Shown: positions 22,785 to 34,006, counted from the first letter of the stretch. The stretch is DNA of 64,000 nucleotides from Oncomelania hupensis (GCA_036898135.1 CM072515.1:75301072-75365071); one strand, 5' to 3'. Translations and numbers: made by a program. Notes: generated by a model from the letters alone, not told the origin.

Positions 22785-22890
22785 CTCTCTCTCCCTCTCT
22801 CTCTTTCTTTCTTTATCTCTCTTTCTCTCTCTCTTTTTCTCTCTCTCTCTTTCTTTCTCTCTCTTTCTCTCTCTCTTTCTCTCTCTCTCA
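22208..22890. repeat. Two-module minisatellite plus (CT)n array
   Basis: Module 1 (22230-22600) has a 23-26 bp unit around gttgttggatcgacaaatgg, then a conserved stretch ending gggttattgtacc, then a CT run of about 115 bp. Module 2 (22605-22890) repeats the same order: gttgggtcgacaaatgggga..., ggttattgtacc, CT run. The whole compound unit was therefore duplicated. All long frames across it are low-complexity. Confidence 0.85.
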
Positions 22891-23600
22891 AAGGTTAAAT
22901 ACTTTTGAAAAAAAAAGTTCCAGGTATCAATAAGTAACAAAAACAGACATGGACCAATAAAATAACCAGAGTTTCACCTTTTAGAACTATTTCTCTCAGA
23001 GATTTAACAAGCGAAGCAAATAGTCAACATCAAGGCCGTATGTCAAAACGTGAATGGAACATCATAGACACTTTGATGCCGACTCCCTGTTATTATTGAA
23101 TAAATAGGAGAAGCCAGCTTACAGTGCATGGTATGGATAATAAGTATATCAATATACAGCTGCGATGCTGCCAACGATGGTCTACGGCGACCCTGACCTT
23201 CAGTTACTGCATGACAACATCCAGCGTCAATATTAGCATGGAACCTTTCATATCAGTTTCAGCATAAATTGTATCTGCCATTCAGAAGCCACTACCGTTG
23301 TGCTATCGATGATCCACTATTTCTGTATAATGGCCCTGTGGTTTCAGTTACTGAAGATTTGAAGCAGGGGAAATAATATCCGAAATATTGTTAAACAATT
23401 TGGTGTTGTGTGTAATTATTTTTGTTTGTTTGTTTCTTAGGTTCTTTTTTTGTTTTAAAATAACGTAGGAAGATTATTTGAAACTGATACTGCCAGCAAA
23501 TGTAGCAATGACACATATTAATTTTATACTTCCAATAATTATGCTGATTGACAGAATGCAAACTGTCAAATATACATCAAACGCCTGGTGAAGTTTAGTA
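22891..23600. other. No gene seen
   Basis: Unique sequence without recognisable domains or repeats. Confidence 0.5.
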
Positions 23601-23610
23601 TGCGTTTCAT

Positions 23611-23803
23611 ACGGTGCAAGGTAGCAGAAGAAGAGGGAGACAGAAAAAGAGGTGGGAGGACAACCCTCGAGAATGGACTGGCTTGACACTGAGCGAATCC
23701 ATGAGAGTTGCTGAGGACAAAGATGTAGTACGCTGGTTAAACGATCATCTGTGGTGCCCCAACGACATTCGAGTTACGGGATAGGATAGGATAGGATAGG
23801 AAA
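23611..23803 (+). mobile_element. 3' fragment of GGATA-tailed RTE-like LINE
   Basis: Encodes part of the C-terminal RRRGR..KRWEDN..EWTGL block and the family's 3' end, then four GGATA units. It is about 190 bp and 5'-truncated. Confidence 0.85.
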
Positions 23804-23966
23804 TTATCATTCATTCATCCATGATAGAAGTATTCAGCAAGTGTCTAACGTTGATAACTAACCGCCTGTATTGAAAAATACAAAACACAAAATGTATTAG
23901 CCAAACGACAACAACAGAACATCGCAAATGGAAACTAGTCTACCTCGATGTTGATTAACGGTAATA

Positions 23967-23996
23967 CACACACACACACACAACCACCCACCCACA

Positions 23997-24033
<37 letters not shown>

Positions 24034-24375
24034 TTTTGTAGAAACGACGTTGTGATGACTGTTGTGAAAAAACAGGGATTATTTAGACACACTTTCCATT
24101 TCTTTGACATTATTTTGACATTTTCCAATTTTTGAAGCTATCCATAACCCAAACCCTAACCCTAACAACTAACCCAAATCCTAACCCTAACCCTTAACCT
24201 AACCCTAACACAGCCCTAACCCTAAGGGAACACTGTTTTGACGTCAAAATAACGGGGTCCGTCAAAAGAAGGTACGTAGAGGTTCAAGTGTATGTCAGAA
24301 TAAAGGCGTTTCTACCTAACCACGTATGCACACACACACACACACACACACACACCCTCACACACACGCACACAC

Positions 24376-24410
<35 letters not shown>

Positions 24411-24412
24411 AC
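23967..24412. repeat. (CA)n arrays flanking a telomere-like tract
   Basis: CA repeats at 23967-24032 and about 24327-24412 lie on either side of unique sequence and the CCCTAA tract. Confidence 0.9.
24145..24228. repeat. Interstitial telomere-like repeat (CCCTAA)n
   Basis: At least eight CCCTAA or near-CCCTAA units with interruptions. The TTAGGG-type repeat is the usual telomere sequence of many animals. An internal tract can mark a healed break or an old telomere-repeat insertion. Confidence 0.8.
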
Positions 24413-24555
24413 AAGACAAATATTATCATGACTATTGTCACACACAAGCCACAAAGTATATAGTGAGCGGGACTCTATTCATTGAATTTAGGCCCTACAT
24501 TCAGATTACGGACCTCTTGATAGAAAGTGCAGGCGGATTAAGCAAGAAGAATTTA

Positions 24556-24666
24556 TCCTCGATAGCACAGGGGTAGCAGTAGTATGTATTATAGATATGT
24601 GATGTGTCATATATTCATACAGGGATTTATGTGATACATAGTACTGCTACCACTATGCTATCGAGA
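24556..24666. repeat. Fold-back repeat (copy 2)
   Basis: Left arm 24556-24589 (tcgatagcacaggggtagca...) pairs with right arm 24634-24666 (...tgctaccactatgctatcga) over about 33 bases with few mismatches and a loop of about 44 bases. It is related to the copy at 21645. It may be a small MITE or fold-back element; no TSD is clear. Confidence 0.7.
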
Positions 24667-25193
24667 ATCCACTCTTTCCTCTACCTATATGCTACCGAGG
24701 ATACATACTTCTTGGTTAATGCGCCTGTGATAGGAAGTAAACATTGACCTGTGTTGTATATATATAGCCTGTGCATAAGATGAGCAGCAACAATCATTAG
24801 ACATAATAAAAGAGTGAACAGAAATAAGACGATACAAGATTTATTTTTAATTTGTTATCTAACTCATCAGTGGTGATCCAGGCCAAACTACACAAGAGTA
24901 TATAAACCTAAAGAAGAATAAGATAAGCACCGTCCCCTATACGCACTCTGTCCGGGGACTTAAATTTATCCACTGAGATAAGCATTGTGGTTCTGCCGTC
25001 ACACCGCTCGCCCCCAGCCCCCTCACTCCTTAGCTGCTCTCCTCCCCCTCCCCCCCCCCCTCGTCTTTTATAGTTTACTGGTAAATATTCTTTTTCATGT
25101 TTGTATTAAGTCTTTGCATAATTTTTTAGGGTCTCATTTTTGTTTCACTTCTTTTCGTATGTGTTTCGATGTTAACGTTGAGTATAAATGCGT
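24667..25193. other. Flank left of the truncated LTR element; no gene
   Basis: Contains the inverted copy of the gtccccggac...ataggggacg motif (24926-24963) and a C-rich tract (25040-25062). Homology to the second LTR element begins only at 25194. Confidence 0.6.
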
Positions 25194-25194
25194 G

Positions 25195-25974
25195 AGGTGG
25201 AATTTCAACAGGCAGTCAACTGCCAATGACCAGGCACACAGTTTTAATAGAACTGCTGGAGGTCGTGGCGCGGTCGGTCGTGGTTCTACTTCGACAAACA
25301 GTATGACATGCGATTTATGCAAAGGCACTGGTCATGGATCTTTCAGATGTCCCCTCAGAAATAATCCAGTCAATCCTTGTTTCACATGTGGGTTAGGGGG
25401 TCATGCTAGAAAAGATTGTCCTTTTTTAAAGAGCGACTCACAGAAAACTCAAAGTGCTTCTGTTGGAGTTGCAGAAATTGTCTGCTCTGTTTTGGATTTG
25501 GCCAGTGGTCACTTGAAGTTAGAATTAGGATCGGTGAAGGGTGAAAAATGTTCTGTTCTTCGGGATACAGGTGCTACTGTTTGTGGCGTTCGTCAAAGAC
25601 TAGTTAGTCCACAAGATTATGTAGAAGGTCAGGTTCGTTGCAAAACTTTTGGTGGAGAGATTACCTTCTATAGGTTAGCGCAGGTTCAGGTTTCTACTCC
25701 ATATTTTTCAGGTTCTTTGCTGTGTGCTGTACTCCCAGACCCTGTTGCGGATCTGATTGTAGGAAACATTTCAGAAATAAATTTTCCTCCCCCTGAGATT
25801 GTTGATCATAGTGGACAACACATTGGCGCTGCAGTCAGTACTCGCGCGCAAACAGCGAAACAAGACATACCGCACAAGCCACTGATTCGCGTGTTGTCAG
25901 ATTTTGGGCTATCTCGCCAGGAACTGATTGATTCTCAGAAAACAGATTCTACTATACATCCTTGTTTGGCTTAG
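25195..25974 (+). CDS. Zinc-knuckle and protease part of gag-pol, copy 1
   Basis: Two CCHC zinc knuckles (CDLCKGTGHGSFRC, then CFTCGLGGHARKDC) bind element RNA. A retroviral-type aspartic protease follows with active site LRDTGAT (about 25560-25580), then a linker containing STRAQTAK. The frame runs in from unrelated flanking DNA on the left, so no true start is present. It ends at 25974 because a T run at about 25963-25966 has one base fewer than in copy 2. Integrase and RT continue in the next frame. Confidence 0.85.
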   Translation, partial: RWNFNRQSTANDQAHSFNRTAGGRGAVGRGSTSTNSMTCDLCKGTGHGSFRCPLRNNPVNPCFTCGLGGHARKDCPFLKSDSQKTQSASVGVAEIVCSVLDLASGHLKLELGSVKGEKCSVLRDTGATVCGVRQRLVSPQDYVEGQVRCKTFGGEITFYRLAQVQVSTPYFSGSLLCAVLPDPVADLIVGNISEINFPPPEIVDHSGQHIGAAVSTRAQTAKQDIPHKPLIRVLSDFGLSRQELIDSQKTDSTIHPCLA

Positions 25975-28865
25975 CTTCATCAGGAGAAAAGAAATCTGTT
26001 GGTGCCAATACGTATTCGTTCTATCTGGATTCTGGTGTTCTGTTTCGCTCATATGAAAATTCAACACAAATTCTGCAACAAATTGTTGTCCCACTCAAGC
26101 TTCGCTCTGCTGTTCTAGTTACAGCTCATGATCAGTTGCTTGCAGGTCATTGCGGTACACGTCGAACCTTGTCACGTGTCTTATCAAAATTCTTTTGGCC
26201 AGGAGTATCGGCTGATGTTGCCAGATACGTTAAGACTTGTGACTTATGTCAGAAATCCGTTTCCAAGGGATCCGCACCTCCAGTTCCATTGTCCGTGGTA
26301 CCTCAGTCTGGAATTCCCTTTGAAAGAGTGCACATAGACATTGTTGGCCCACTGTCGCCTCCATCTGATGAGGGTCATAGATACATTCTGACAATGGTTG
26401 ATTTAGCCACGCGCTTTCCAGAGGCTGTTCCTATGAAAACCATTACTTCTGTTGATGTGGCTGAAGCTTTGCTGTCCATTTTTGTTAGATTGGGCTTTCC
26501 CAAAGAAGTTTTGTCCGATCAAGGTACTCAATTCAACTCAGACTTGATACATCAATTCCATGTTCTGTGCGGTACTAAGGCTATTAGAACATCTCCTTTT
26601 CATCCTCAGGCAAATGGCATTGTAGAGCGTTTCCATAGAACTTTGAAGGCAATGCTCGGAAAGGTCACTCAAACACATCCAAGAGCTTGGCATCGATACC
26701 TCCCAGCACTATTGTTTGCATGCCGTGAGTTACCCTCTGAAAGTACAGGTTTTAGTCCTTTTGAACTTGTGTTCGGTCGACAACCCAGAGGGCCGATAGC
26801 ATTACTTGCAGATTCTTGGGTACATGATCAAGCGCAAACTGATGATGATGCTCGACATTTGTATGCATACGTTTTTGAACTCAAGAACATACTTGCAGAA
26901 ACATGTGAATTAGCTAAACAGAATTCAGCACAGTCATCTGCTAAGAACAAAGTGTACTTTGATCGCTCAGCTAAACAAAGAACATTTTCCGTCCATGACG
27001 AGGTGTTGGTACTTCTGCCATCAGAGTCCAACAAACTTTTGATGCAATGGTTAGGCCCCTACACTGTACAACAGTGCATGCATCCAGATTACAAAATCTT
27101 GGTCAAGGGTAAACACAAAATCTTTCATGCGAACATGTTGAAACGATACTTTCGGCGTGCTAACATCGCTGTAGTGCAGGATGATGATCAGGAATTACCT
27201 ACTGTTGTTTGTCAAGGTTCAGCTGTTAGTTGGAGTGAGTTGATTCCACACCATTTTTTTGAAACGGCTCAGAGTGACAGAGGTCAGTTTCAGGATAGGG
27301 ATTATACTCAGATACATGCTGATACTACGTTGTTATCTAAGATTGAACATACCGTTTTAGGTTCGGTAGGCATTGTACAAGATGATGATGATGTAGTTCC
27401 TGTACCAACCTTACCTTTGGCATCATCAATGACAGATGAAAATATCACTTTTGTCTCTTTTGACCCACTGTTGTCCAAATCTGATCATGAAAGCATCTTT
27501 TCGGTTTTGAGTGAGTTTCCGAATATTCTCACTGCAAAACCTGGTTCCTTTTCTGGTGATGTCTTGCTTGATATTCATTTGACATCAGATATTCCGGTGC
27601 GTCGTAAGGCATACGAGTTACCTTTTGCTTCTCAACAGGTAGTGGCCCGTGAGATTCGTACAATGTTGGACCTCGGAGTCATAGAAACATCAAAATCAGC
27701 ATATTCCTCCCCTGTTGTACTTGTTCAGAAAAAAGATCAGTCATGCCGCTTTTGCATTGACTACAGGGCATTAAACAAAATTACAGTTTTTGATACAGAA
27801 CCAATCCCTGATGTTACAGAGATGTACACCAGACTCGCTGCGAGCGTGTACTTCACCCGAATTGATCTAGCCAAAGGCTATTGGCAAATTGTGGTGAACC
27901 CTCTGCATCGCCATATAACTGCTTTTGCCACTCATTTAGGGCTATACCAATGGATCAGAATGCCATTCGGCTTGGTTTCCGCACCAGCAGTCTTTGCACG
28001 AATGATGAGAATGTTGGCATTGCATGAAGTCTCCGCAATGAATTTTTTTGATGACATTCTCACACACAGTCTGACATTTCAGCAGCATCTTTTGGATGTT
28101 AAAGGTGTTTTTGAGAGATTGAGACAGTTCGGTCTCACAGCTAGGCCTTCCAAAATCTCTGCTGGTTTCCAAAGCCTTGAATTTCTTGGCCATGTGGTGG
28201 TGCAGGGTTTGTTACGGCCAGAGGAAAAAAAGATTCAAAAGATCTTAGCCATCCCAACGCCAACCACTAAGAAGCAAGTGCGTTCGTTGCTGGGCCTTTT
28301 GAGTTTCTATCGCTGTTATATCCCTAACTTTTCGGCTATTCTGGCCCCAATTTCAGACCTCACAAAAGATTCGAAGTCCAGGTCTGTGACATGGTCATCA
28401 GCTTGCGATAGGGCATTGTTGGACATAAAGCTTTTGTTTTCGACTGCGCCTGTTCTGCAGTTGCCTCGACTGAATGATCCGTTTGTTCTTCGGACAGATG
28501 CTAGCGCTTCTGGGATTGGGGCTGTTTTGTTGCAGGAATCGAATGGTGTCTTGCACCCAGTTTCTTTCACTAGCAGGAAGCTGCTACCAAGAGAGGTCCG
28601 ATATAGCACCATAGAAAGAGAGTGTTTAGCCATTGTTTGGGCTGTTGCAAAGTTTGCTCGTTTTCTATGGGGAGTTCCGTTCACACTACAAACAGATCAT
28701 AGGCCACTCACATATTTGCAGACATGCCGCTTCAAGAATAGCAGAATCATGCGATGGGCATTGTCTTTGCAAGAATACAAATTTGTCGTTGAACCTCTGC
28801 CAGGATCTCAGAACGTTCTTGCTGATTTGTTGTCACGTTCTGATGTTGATCAATACCTACCCTGA
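25962..28865 (+). CDS. Integrase - reverse transcriptase - RNase H, copy 1
   Basis: A 967-codon frame that holds integrase first: HHCC zinc finger (AGHCGTRRT ... CDLCQK), the three catalytic acids (HIDIVGP, LSDQGTQF, IVERFHR) and a GPY-type C-terminus (QWLGPYTV). It is followed by a gypsy-type RT (FCIDYRALNK, IDLAKGYW, FFDDIL) and RNase H (RTDASASG, TIERECLAIVWA, LQTDHRPL). It differs from copy 2 by a few residues (for example Val for Ala in IFxRLGF). The listed start is not real; the frame continues from the protease after the one-base deletion. It ends 69 bp before the LTR. Confidence 0.9.
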   Translation: MFGLASSGEKKSVGANTYSFYLDSGVLFRSYENSTQILQQIVVPLKLRSAVLVTAHDQLLAGHCGTRRTLSRVLSKFFWPGVSADVARYVKTCDLCQKSVSKGSAPPVPLSVVPQSGIPFERVHIDIVGPLSPPSDEGHRYILTMVDLATRFPEAVPMKTITSVDVAEALLSIFVRLGFPKEVLSDQGTQFNSDLIHQFHVLCGTKAIRTSPFHPQANGIVERFHRTLKAMLGKVTQTHPRAWHRYLPALLFACRELPSESTGFSPFELVFGRQPRGPIALLADSWVHDQAQTDDDARHLYAYVFELKNILAETCELAKQNSAQSSAKNKVYFDRSAKQRTFSVHDEVLVLLPSESNKLLMQWLGPYTVQQCMHPDYKILVKGKHKIFHANMLKRYFRRANIAVVQDDDQELPTVVCQGSAVSWSELIPHHFFETAQSDRGQFQDRDYTQIHADTTLLSKIEHTVLGSVGIVQDDDDVVPVPTLPLASSMTDENITFVSFDPLLSKSDHESIFSVLSEFPNILTAKPGSFSGDVLLDIHLTSDIPVRRKAYELPFASQQVVAREIRTMLDLGVIETSKSAYSSPVVLVQKKDQSCRFCIDYRALNKITVFDTEPIPDVTEMYTRLAASVYFTRIDLAKGYWQIVVNPLHRHITAFATHLGLYQWIRMPFGLVSAPAVFARMMRMLALHEVSAMNFFDDILTHSLTFQQHLLDVKGVFERLRQFGLTARPSKISAGFQSLEFLGHVVVQGLLRPEEKKIQKILAIPTPTTKKQVRSLLGLLSFYRCYIPNFSAILAPISDLTKDSKSRSVTWSSACDRALLDIKLLFSTAPVLQLPRLNDPFVLRTDASASGIGAVLLQESNGVLHPVSFTSRKLLPREVRYSTIERECLAIVWAVAKFARFLWGVPFTLQTDHRPLTYLQTCRFKNSRIMRWALSLQEYKFVVEPLPGSQNVLADLLSRSDVDQYLP

Positions 28866-29366
28866 GTTCTATTTTGTAATAGTGAGGTAAAAAGAAACCT
28901 CGGTCGGTATCTTTTTTTTTGAAGGAGGGGGTAATGTAGAGAACGGCAGTTGGGTAGAGAGAGGCATAGGCCTAGTGGTATGGAAGGAGTATGAAATAAA
29001 CTTTATTATGATTGGATGAAATAGTATGATTGATCCAATCAATGACTAGCAGTGAAATGACGTGGTGTTTGAGCGGGAATGTTGTTAGTTTAGGCACTCC
29101 TATTCTGTGTTTTGAGGAGGGCAGTGGTGTAATTGTATTACGTAGCAGACACATTGTAGTGGACTTGTTCAACAAGGTTTTCTATCATGGCGGATTAGAA
29201 GCATGGTTTGATCGTCCGAACTGCATGTGGTTCTCTCGTATTGCTGCATGAAGCAGGTATTTGTAAAACAATTTTTTGATGTGCCATTGTAATGTTTTGA
29301 AGGAAGATTTGTCAATGAGAAAAGGTATGTGCGATGGTGGTTGTTGATAGAGAGAAATATTATTAT

Positions 29367-32300
29367 ACAATACAATACAATACAATATAACTTTATTGTC
29401 TGATGTTCATCACATACAGAAATTTGTCTTTGGCTCGTCGTCCGCAAGAAGCATGCAATATATCCATTGTATATACACAACTAGCAGAGACACATTCATT
29501 TCGAATGACACAACAGCAACCTTAAATTCCAATCAAATACAGACATTCACCACCTAAATTCCACATCACTAATAACTAATAAGTTTACATTCATGCAAAA
29601 AAAAAAGCACACACACACACACCCACACGCACACATCCACACACAAAGTATCCCAATGACAGCACAAGTTAAGTGTTGTCTTAAACTATACATATCACGG
29701 CCTAAACATGATTATAATGGCAGTGCTTAAAAGGTAGAGGCATGACTAGAACATTCTACATTTACCTAAACATAGTCAACAATCAATTGCATAATACAAT
29801 GCAGTAAAAACATGCTTAGAACATTATAATTTTTGAAATAAAAAAGAAACACAGCAAAGACACAACTGACAAGGTTACCTATCTCATAACCAGATTACAT
29901 AAAGAGTACCATAACAATGGTTAGGATCATTAAAATGACAAATTATATATTATGTGACTAGAACAAGTTCAATCTACTAATTAAGAATATCATAACTCAG
30001 CAAATTACATCCAAGCAATCATAACAATTATGATGATCCACCCCCCTCACTAATCCCCCACTCCCACCCCCACATTTTACAATGGCACACCCTATTCTTT
30101 CCACCCACCACCAATCCATACCCACACTCACAACTAAAAGTTGTACATTAATTTAGATGCTGGATAATTGGGCTTTGGAATTCAAAAGTGAAACTGCTTG
30201 GGGGATGAAGGATCTTTTAAACTTGTTTTTCTTAGCCATTGGTACAACATACCGGCGACCTGAGGGGAGGGATTGAAACTCTGAAAACAAAGGGTGAGAT
30301 TTGTCTGAAAGAATGCGACTTGTTTTCCTGCGCACTGCTCTATGATATAGCTCTTCTAGGGGTTGTTGAACACTGCCTATGATCTTCCCTGCTAAGCAGA
30401 CCACACGGGCAAGTTTAGAATGATCTTTAACTCCTAGGCTTCCAAACCAGCATACTATGTTGTATGTCAGTATGCTCTCAATGAGGCTCCGGTAAGCTGT
30501 GCCTAGTGTTTTTGTGCTGACATTAAATGATTTTAGTTTCCTTAGCAAGTACAGGCGTTGTTGTGCTCGTTTGTAGATAAAATCTACATTAGAACTGAAA
30601 GTTAGCTTAGTATCAAGTACTGTACCAAGGTATTTGAATGTTTCTGTTACCTCAACAGCTTCATTAGCAATTACAATTGGGACAAATTTAGCTTCAGATT
30701 TCCTTTCATCAAAAACCAACTCTTTGGTTTTCTTTACATTAAGCTCTAAGTAACTCTCTGTACACCATGTGGCTAGAGTGTGAATGTTTGCATAGTAGCT
30801 TGCTAGTGAGTCTTCATCATGTAGCAGTCCAACAAGTGCCATGTCATCTGCAAATTTGAACAGTGCTGAAATAGTGCTATTAAATCGTATTTCATCTGTG
30901 TATATTGAGAAAAGGGTAGGTGACAGAACGCAACCCTGTGGGGCTCCTACATTAACAATGATTTCATCAGAAATGCTGCCACCAGAACTTACTCGTTGAG
31001 GCCTATCTCGGAGAAAGCTATTCACAAACCGGACAATGTTGTTGTTGATGCCCAGATCAACCATGCGTTTTAATAAAACAAAAGGTTCCATGCAGTTAAA
31101 GGCACTGGAAAAATCAATCATCAGAATTCTAACATAGGTTTTAGACTTGTCCAGGTGCTTTGCTATCAGATGGAACAAGGCAAGACAAGCATCATCAGTT
31201 CCGCGACACGCTTTATAAGCAAATTGAAGGGGGTCAAGTCTATGGGCTACATCTATTAGCAGATGCTGCCTTACTACAGATTCAAAACACTTTGCAAGTA
31301 CTGAGGTCAAGGCTACAGGTCGGAAATCATTTGGTTGGGATGCAGAAGGGGACTTGGGAATTGGTATGATAGTTGATGTTTTCCATGAGCGAGGCATTGT
31401 ATGAAGATTTAACAGCATTTGAAAAATGATATGAAAAATGTGACCAAGCTCATTTGCACAACTTCTTAGTAGTCTTCCTGTAATGTGATCAGGCCCTGGT
31501 GCTTTATTTGGTTTTAATCTTTTAAAACATGTTACTACTTGTTCTTCACTCAAGTCAAGACATTCCGGTGCTAAGGATTCACATAGAGAATCACAATCTT
31601 GCCTAGTATCCCTAACATCAAAGCGTGCGTAGAAGCGGTTCAAGTCATTGATTTCTTCAGCTGAGTGCAAGCGACGTCGGTTGGACTGCCCAGATGATTT
31701 TCCCATCATTATTTTCAAACCCTCCCATGCTTCTTTTACATTCCCTGTGGTAAATTGCTCTTCTACTTTATCTTTATATTTCTGTCTAGCTAGTTTTGCC
31801 TGTTTGTTAAACTCTTTGGTTTTTTCTTTGTAGAGTAACATATCTCCTGATAGAAAAGCAGCCTTCTTTTGAGACAGATGGAATTTGAGATCTTTTGTCA
31901 CCCATGGTTTGTTATTTGGAAACACTGTCACTGCTTTTTTCTTAACAACTTTGTCTTCACAAAATGTAATATAACCTGTCACTGTGTGAACTAATTCTTC
32001 AGGGTCATTACAGTTATTTAAGAACACATCCCAGTCAGTAGTTTCAAAACAGTTTTGAAGGGTGGAAATGGACTCTGGATCCCAGACAAGTTTCTCTGTT
32101 TTTTGAGGTTTTGTTGTTTTTACTCGCTGTTTGTATTTGGGTAGCAAATGAATTACATTGTGATCAGACAATCCTAAGGCAGGCCTGGAAACAGAAACAT
32201 AAGCATCTTTAATGTTGCCATAACACACATCTAAGGTATTTTGATAGCGAGTTTTTACAGTCACATACTGATGTAGGTCTGGCAAAACTGAGGCAAGTTT

Positions 32301-32830
32301 GCATTTGTTTAAATCCCCCAGTATAAATACAGGCTGGTCTGCTGCTCTGGTAATGGCGGTGTGGTAGCTCTCTGCCAGTTTTTCTGCTGCTGCATTGAAA
32401 TTGGGACCAGGACAATAAGCTAAGATCATTGTTATTTGACCAAATTCTCTTGGAAGGTAGAAGGGACGAAACGAAACCGTTAGTATTTCATAGTCTCTAG
32501 TGCATACTTGCTCACGGACCGTGAAACTTGTGGCCCACCGTTCGCTGACGAGCATACACACTCCGCCTCCCCTTCCTTTTTTGCCACACTGTTCGTTGTT
32601 ACGATCGGCCCTGATGCACGTGTAGCCCTCCATGTCCATATCTTTGCCGTCATGCAGCCACGTCTCTGTGAAACAGAGGATGTTACATCGTCGAAAGTCG
32701 CTGTCGTAGCGAAGCAAGGCTGCCAGTTCGTCTGTTTTGTTGTCAAGCGACCGGGTGTTGGAAAGGGTAATGGTGGGGAGGGGAAAACGACTGCCGCGTC
32801 GTCTGATTCTTTCGCGTACGCCTCCCCTCG
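29367..32830 (-). mobile_element. CR1/L2/Rex1-like LINE inserted in the central LTR, TSD ATTAT
   Basis: Comparison with the uninterrupted LTR at 40098-41701 fixes the ends at 29367 and 32830, with ATTAT repeated at 29362-29366 and 32831-32835. In minus sense it has an open frame from its truncated 5' end, a 3' UTR of about 785 bp, an AATAAAG signal and a (TTGTA)n tail, the usual microsatellite tail of this LINE group. A decayed copy of its 3' part is at 48327-49075. Confidence 0.95.
30153..32830 (-). CDS. LINE endonuclease - reverse transcriptase, nearly full length
   Basis: Open from the element's 5' truncation at 32830 to the stop at 30153, about 892 codons. A listed start at 32717 would be a TTG, but the same frame is open upstream (TRSLDNKTDELAALL). 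Domains: APE endonuclease without its first strand (CFTETWL, FILGDLN, LGLSDHN near residue 182 counted from 32717), then RT (KAPGPDHITGRLL, NDFRPVALTSVLAKCFE, MIDFSSAFN, VGAPQGCVLSPTLFSIY, KFADD near 622) and a C-terminal LPSGRRYVVPMAKKNKFKRS motif typical of this LINE group. It would make target-primed cDNA. The lack of stops and the clean TSD point to recent insertion. Confidence 0.9.
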
Positions 32831-34006
32831 ATTATTGTTTATTGTGAATTTTGAACGAAGATGTATGGATAGTATATTGTGACGGAAGTGGAGAACTATT
32901 GGAAAATGGTGAGCAGAAGGAGAAATTACTATTCACAAGGTAACAGAAGAAAGAGGAGGAGAGGAATGATATTTAGTTTAAATAAGTAGTCTCAGACAAT
33001 GTTGTTATTGTATGTTCAGCCGCTGAGCTGGGGCTGTCAAGGAAGACAACCCAGATGTTGATGTTGATGCTAATGACGATGATGGAGTGATGGCTGTTGC
33101 TGATGCACTGTATACCGACGTATGGTATGGTGACATCTTGTATGCTGCTAATGGATGCTGATGCATGAGGTCGACTGGAAGACAGCGACTACAACTTGTT
33201 AATTTTCAGCCAAATCATCGTGGTGTGAGTACCTATATATATTTAGAGAAAGTGTGATATACACATCGACACATGTGTGTATAACTTGGATGACAGTCTT
33301 GAAAGCTGGTATCACAGATAGTCGGTACTCTGGATTGAAGAAGTGTGATGGTGACATGTGTCGCCAATATTGATCAAGTGAAAGACGATTGACAGAGTGG
33401 ACTTATGTGATTGACTATGCGGACTGGAGTGATATGAGTATTGTGCATTGTGTCATGGAAGGGGAGATTTCTAAAGTATAATTGAGTGACAGTGCGAAAC
33501 GAACATTGGAATTATATTGACGTTGGAGGTGATGTTGGAGAAGGGGAGATTATATGTGTTAAACTGATGTGGGGTTGTAAGACAGACAACCGAAGTGTGT
33601 AATAGTGGTGATAGTTGGAGGTGAGGGGGTTAAACAATGTTTATAATTAATTTATTTGTGTAATTGTGACTTGGAATGAGTTGTGGTGAGGTGCGGTTGG
33701 TGTGAATAATTTTGTAAGTCAAGTGATTGGAAGTGATACATTCTGACTCCTGGATAATAATTCATGTGCTTAAAGTTAGTTAATATTTAATAGAATAGGG
33801 AGAGCGTGGAAATCATATATAAAGGAGTGGTTTTGTTTTGTGAGGGATTGATGAGTGTCTGAGAGCAAAGTAAACAGAGAGAGCATGCACCATACAGAGT
33901 AAGTCAGACACACACTCACTTCGCAAACACAATAGTTATTACATTTCTTTAATTGTTTAATAATTCCACATATATAAGTATAATTTAAGAAAACCCCTGC
34001 GTTACA

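Larger units (their letters stand above)
25194..28934 (+). mobile_element. Gmr1-like LTR element, copy 1 internal region (5'-truncated)
   Basis: From 25194 the sequence matches 36356-40097 of copy 2 at a constant offset of 11162 until a one-base deletion near 25966. I saw only about five substitutions over 3.7 kb. The 5' LTR, leader and capsid part of gag are missing. The 3' end reaches a polypurine tract (28921-28931) and the shared central LTR. It is one half of a tandem pair. Confidence 0.93.
28935..34006 (+). repeat. Central LTR of the Gmr1-like tandem, split by a LINE
   Basis: The LTR starts TGTAGAGAACGG at 28935 and ends GCGTTACA at 34006. Its two pieces (28935-29366 and 32831-34006) together equal the intact LTR at 40098-41701, apart from one visible indel (gtttaggcactc against gtttaggccactc). 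It is the 3' LTR of copy 1 and the 5' LTR of copy 2. The polyadenylation-like aataaa near 28996 belongs to it. Confidence 0.95.

Noticed and set aside
22455..22940. Arg/Glu-rich 161-codon protein
   Set aside because: It is a translation of CT/GA microsatellites. The same applies to the frames at 5866-6081, 18540-18773 and 19203-19487.
24985..25193. N-terminal extension of the copy 1 zinc-knuckle frame
   Set aside because: It has no counterpart in copy 2. The homology starts at 25194, so the upstream frame is chance readthrough from flanking DNA.
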